Of a DNA stretch of 6,185 bases, positions 5,044-6,185 are shown piece by piece. Below the pieces are notes generated by a model. The model did no database searches. It was not told the DNA's origin and was given only the letters and a program-made list of their open reading frames with translations. The translations under genes and the position numbers were made by a program. The DNA lies in assembly GCA_027364815.1 (NCBI GenBank), contig DAHXOQ010000064.1:244-6428 (forward strand), written 5' to 3'. Position 1 is the stretch's first letter, and each line of letters starts with the position of its first letter. The stretch is from Acidobacteriaceae bacterium (lineage in GTDB: Bacteria > Acidobacteriota > Terriglobia > Terriglobales > Acidobacteriaceae).

Positions 5044-5049
5044 AGTTTA
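5044..5049 (-). promoter_or_regulatory. Candidate -10 box for a leaderless HAD transcript
   Basis: On the minus strand TAAACT (within TGTAAACT) lies exactly 6 nt before the ATG at 5037, so the predicted start of transcription is the A of the start codon. No Shine-Dalgarno is visible upstream of this ATG, which fits leaderless translation. The -35 region is a pyrimidine-rich stretch without a TTGACA-like hexamer, so support is modest. Confidence 0.35.
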
Positions 5050-5222
5050 CAGGGGAGCCGAGAGGAGGGATTCAGGGACAGAGGGACAGAGGAGAATCTT
5101 GCAGAATGAAGCATTTGGTTACTTGTAAAAACAGGCGGCTGAAAAATATCTCCTATAGCGCGAATCAGCTATCAGTCGCTTTGTCTCTATTTTTTCAAGA
5201 TTGTTAACTATACGATAAACAC

Positions 5223-5249
5223 GCCGCATTTTTCGCATTAAAAACCGGC
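5223..5249. other. Hairpin in the divergent intergenic region
   Basis: GCCG-ca-TTTTT (5223-5233) pairs with AAAAA-c-CGGC (5240-5249) around loop CGCATT, nine pairs with a small asymmetric internal loop. CGCATT also occurs as a direct repeat (5225-5230 and 5234-5239). It could be an mRNA leader structure for the zinc-ribbon gene or a chance feature of AT-rich DNA. Confidence 0.3.
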
Positions 5250-5358
5250 ATATCTACATCGAATCTCCCGCAAAAATCCTCAACATCTACGTACCTGTTT
5301 TCGGCCAGAATTTGGATGCAAAGATGAGGCAAGCGGGGTCTGGTTTTAGACTGGAAGT

Positions 5359-5562
5359 ATGGAAAAAGTGTGTAGTAATTGCAGAGCGGTGCTGGCGAAG
5401 GAGACGAAGGCGGATTGGTGTCCGGCTTGCGGCGGGGCGCTGGTGGTGCGCGAGGAGTTGATCGAGGCGGTGGAGGTGAAGGCGGTTCCGCAAGAGGTGG
5501 ACCATCGGGGGATTTTGTTGCCGCGGAGATTTCCGGTGGGTGGAATTATTACGCCGCAGTAG
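5359..5562 (+). CDS. Small zinc-ribbon protein
   Basis: The 67-residue product begins with a four-cysteine zinc ribbon: C5-x2-C8 (MEKVCSNCRAVL) and C21-x2-C24 (ADWCPACGGAL), spaced like rubredoxin-type knuckles and expected to bind one zinc. The rest (about 27-67) is an acidic stretch (EELIEAVEVKAVPQEVD) followed by a basic, Pro/Gly-rich end (GILLPRRFPVGGIITPQ) with no known motif. I cannot name the protein. Such stand-alone ribbons may bind nucleic acid or a protein partner. The ATG at 5359 has only a weak ribosome site (GGAAG, close to the ATG). The body is strongly GCG/GGG-rich in codon use, like real genes here. It converges on the LolC/E-type gene with 9 bp between stops and no terminator. 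Confidence 0.7.
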   Translation: MEKVCSNCRAVLAKETKADWCPACGGALVVREELIEAVEVKAVPQEVDHRGILLPRRFPVGGIITPQ

Positions 5563-5571
5563 ATTCTTGGA

Positions 5572-6185
5572 TCACTCATACCTCAATGCTTCAGCCGGCA
5601 GGATGCTGGCGGCGCTGGAGGATGGGTAGAGGGTTGCAAGCAAAGAGACTCCAATCGAGACTGCGGAGACAATCACGCCATCAATAGCCTTGGGCGCAAA
5701 GGGCAATGTGTCGAGGTTGTAGACGTCAACCGAGAGATGGATGAAGTGGTAGTGCGCTCCAGCCCATGCTGCGATGTATCCGAGGAAGAGGCCGATGACG
5801 GTGCCGATGACGCTGATTAACAATCCCTGCAACAAAAAGATGCGGCGGACCTGTTCTGGGGTGACGCCGAAGCTCATGAGGACTGCGATGTCGCGGGTTT
5901 TTTCCATGACCATCATGGTGAGGGCGATGAGGATGTTGAGCGCGGCGCCGATGACGATGAGCGCGATGACGATGAATGTGACGTACTGTTCAAGTTTGAG
6001 GGCGCGGAAGAGCTCGCGGTTCTGCTCGATCCAGTTGGTGGACATGTAGCCCGGGCCGGCGGCGGCTTCGATGGTGCGGGCGATCTGGGGTGCGCGGTCG
6101 AGGTCGTCTACGCGGAAGCTGATGACAGAGAGCAGGTCAGGCTCGCTGAAGAGTCTCTGCGCGGCAGCGAGGCTCGTGAAGGCCC
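5572..6185 (-). CDS. LolC/LolE-type ABC transporter permease, C-terminal part (5' end beyond window)
   Basis: About 204 codons of the C-terminal part of an FtsX/LolC/LolE-family permease are present, and the frame runs off the right edge. In this family the permease works with the LolD ATPase to release lipoproteins from the inner membrane to the carrier LolA. Visible parts in order: the end of the periplasmic domain (SVISFRVDD, then ARTIEAAAGPGYMSTNWIEQ), membrane helix 2 (VTFIVIALIVIGAALNILIA), the cytoplasmic coupling region EKTRDIAVLMSFGVTPEQVRR, helix 3 (IFLLQGLLISVIGTVIGLFL), a short periplasmic loop (VYNLDTLPF), helix 4 (VIVSAVSIGVSLLATLYPSS) and the family ending PAEALRYE. These match LolC/LolE better than MacB. 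LolC, LolE and a merged LolF-type cannot be told apart from this part. The internal Met at 6045 is not the start, because conserved family sequence continues upstream. Confidence 0.92.
   Translation of the reverse strand, partial: AFTSLAAAQRLFSEPDLLSVISFRVDDLDRAPQIARTIEAAAGPGYMSTNWIEQNRELFRALKLEQYVTFIVIALIVIGAALNILIALTMMVMEKTRDIAVLMSFGVTPEQVRRIFLLQGLLISVIGTVIGLFLGYIAAWAGAHYHFIHLSVDVYNLDTLPFAPKAIDGVIVSAVSIGVSLLATLYPSSSAASILPAEALRYE

Larger units (their letters stand above)
5038..5358. other. Divergent intergenic region without a gene
   Basis: This 321-bp stretch separates the leftward HAD gene from the rightward zinc-ribbon gene. It is clearly more AT-rich than its surroundings at 5105-5275. 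It contains a short tandem GGGACAGA duplicated at 5075-5090 and a hairpin at 5223-5249. A weak plus-strand promoter candidate is TTGTCT (5180-5185) with TTAACT 17 bp on (5203-5208). No open frame with a ribosome site, and no recognisable RNA gene, is visible. Confidence 0.6.

Overview
The window is a stretch of bacterial chromosome of moderately high GC content. It carries eight well-supported genes and the last few codons of a probable ninth. The protein set suggests the phylum Acidobacteriota (Terriglobia-like): a pseudopilin-like protein with long Gly/Ser/Thr/Gln-rich inserts, an ErpA-type carrier, a lytic transglycosylase with an uncharacterised N-terminal module, and a LolC/E-type permease. 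This assignment comes from remembered family resemblance, not from a search. I see no mobile element, CRISPR array, tRNA or rRNA.

Layout. (1) At 1-997 (+) a pseudopilin-like protein starts inside an ATGA overlap with the end of an upstream gene. It converges on an A-type Fe-S carrier gene (1096-1467, -), and a strong hairpin with A- and T-runs between them (1027-1067) can terminate both. (2) At 1468-1821 lies a 354-bp gene-free region. It holds the erpA promoter and RBS on the minus strand. On the plus strand it holds a coherent regulatory block: a CRP-like dyad centred exactly at -41.5 from a -10 box, then a multi-hairpin leader ending in a T-run, then a strong Shine-Dalgarno (SD). Eight bases of that SD region are perfectly complementary to a segment inside the folded leader. 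The block leads into a 90-residue protein of unknown function with two membrane segments (1822-2094). (3) At 5037-2125 (-) three genes run head to tail with gaps of about 31-32 bp: a Cof-type HAD phosphatase, a secreted lytic transglycosylase and a flippase-like membrane protein (LPG_synthase_TM/UPF0104). This looks like an operon with a cell-envelope theme, and its first gene may be leaderless. (4) At 5038-5358 lies an AT-richer divergent intergenic region. (5) At 5359-5562 (+) is a 67-residue zinc-ribbon protein, which converges with only 9 bp to spare on (6) the C-terminal part of a LolC/LolE-type ABC transporter permease (5572 to the window edge, -).

Functional theme. Most genes concern the cell envelope: pseudopilus, peptidoglycan cleavage, lipid/glycolipid flipping and lipoprotein release. 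The ErpA carrier is housekeeping Fe-S assembly.

The best candidate for something undescribed is the 1635-1821 control region with its small membrane protein: a possible CRP/FNR-family-activated promoter feeding a structured, possibly switch-like, leader RNA. The pairings were read by eye. The regulatory interpretation is inference and needs covariation or transcript data.
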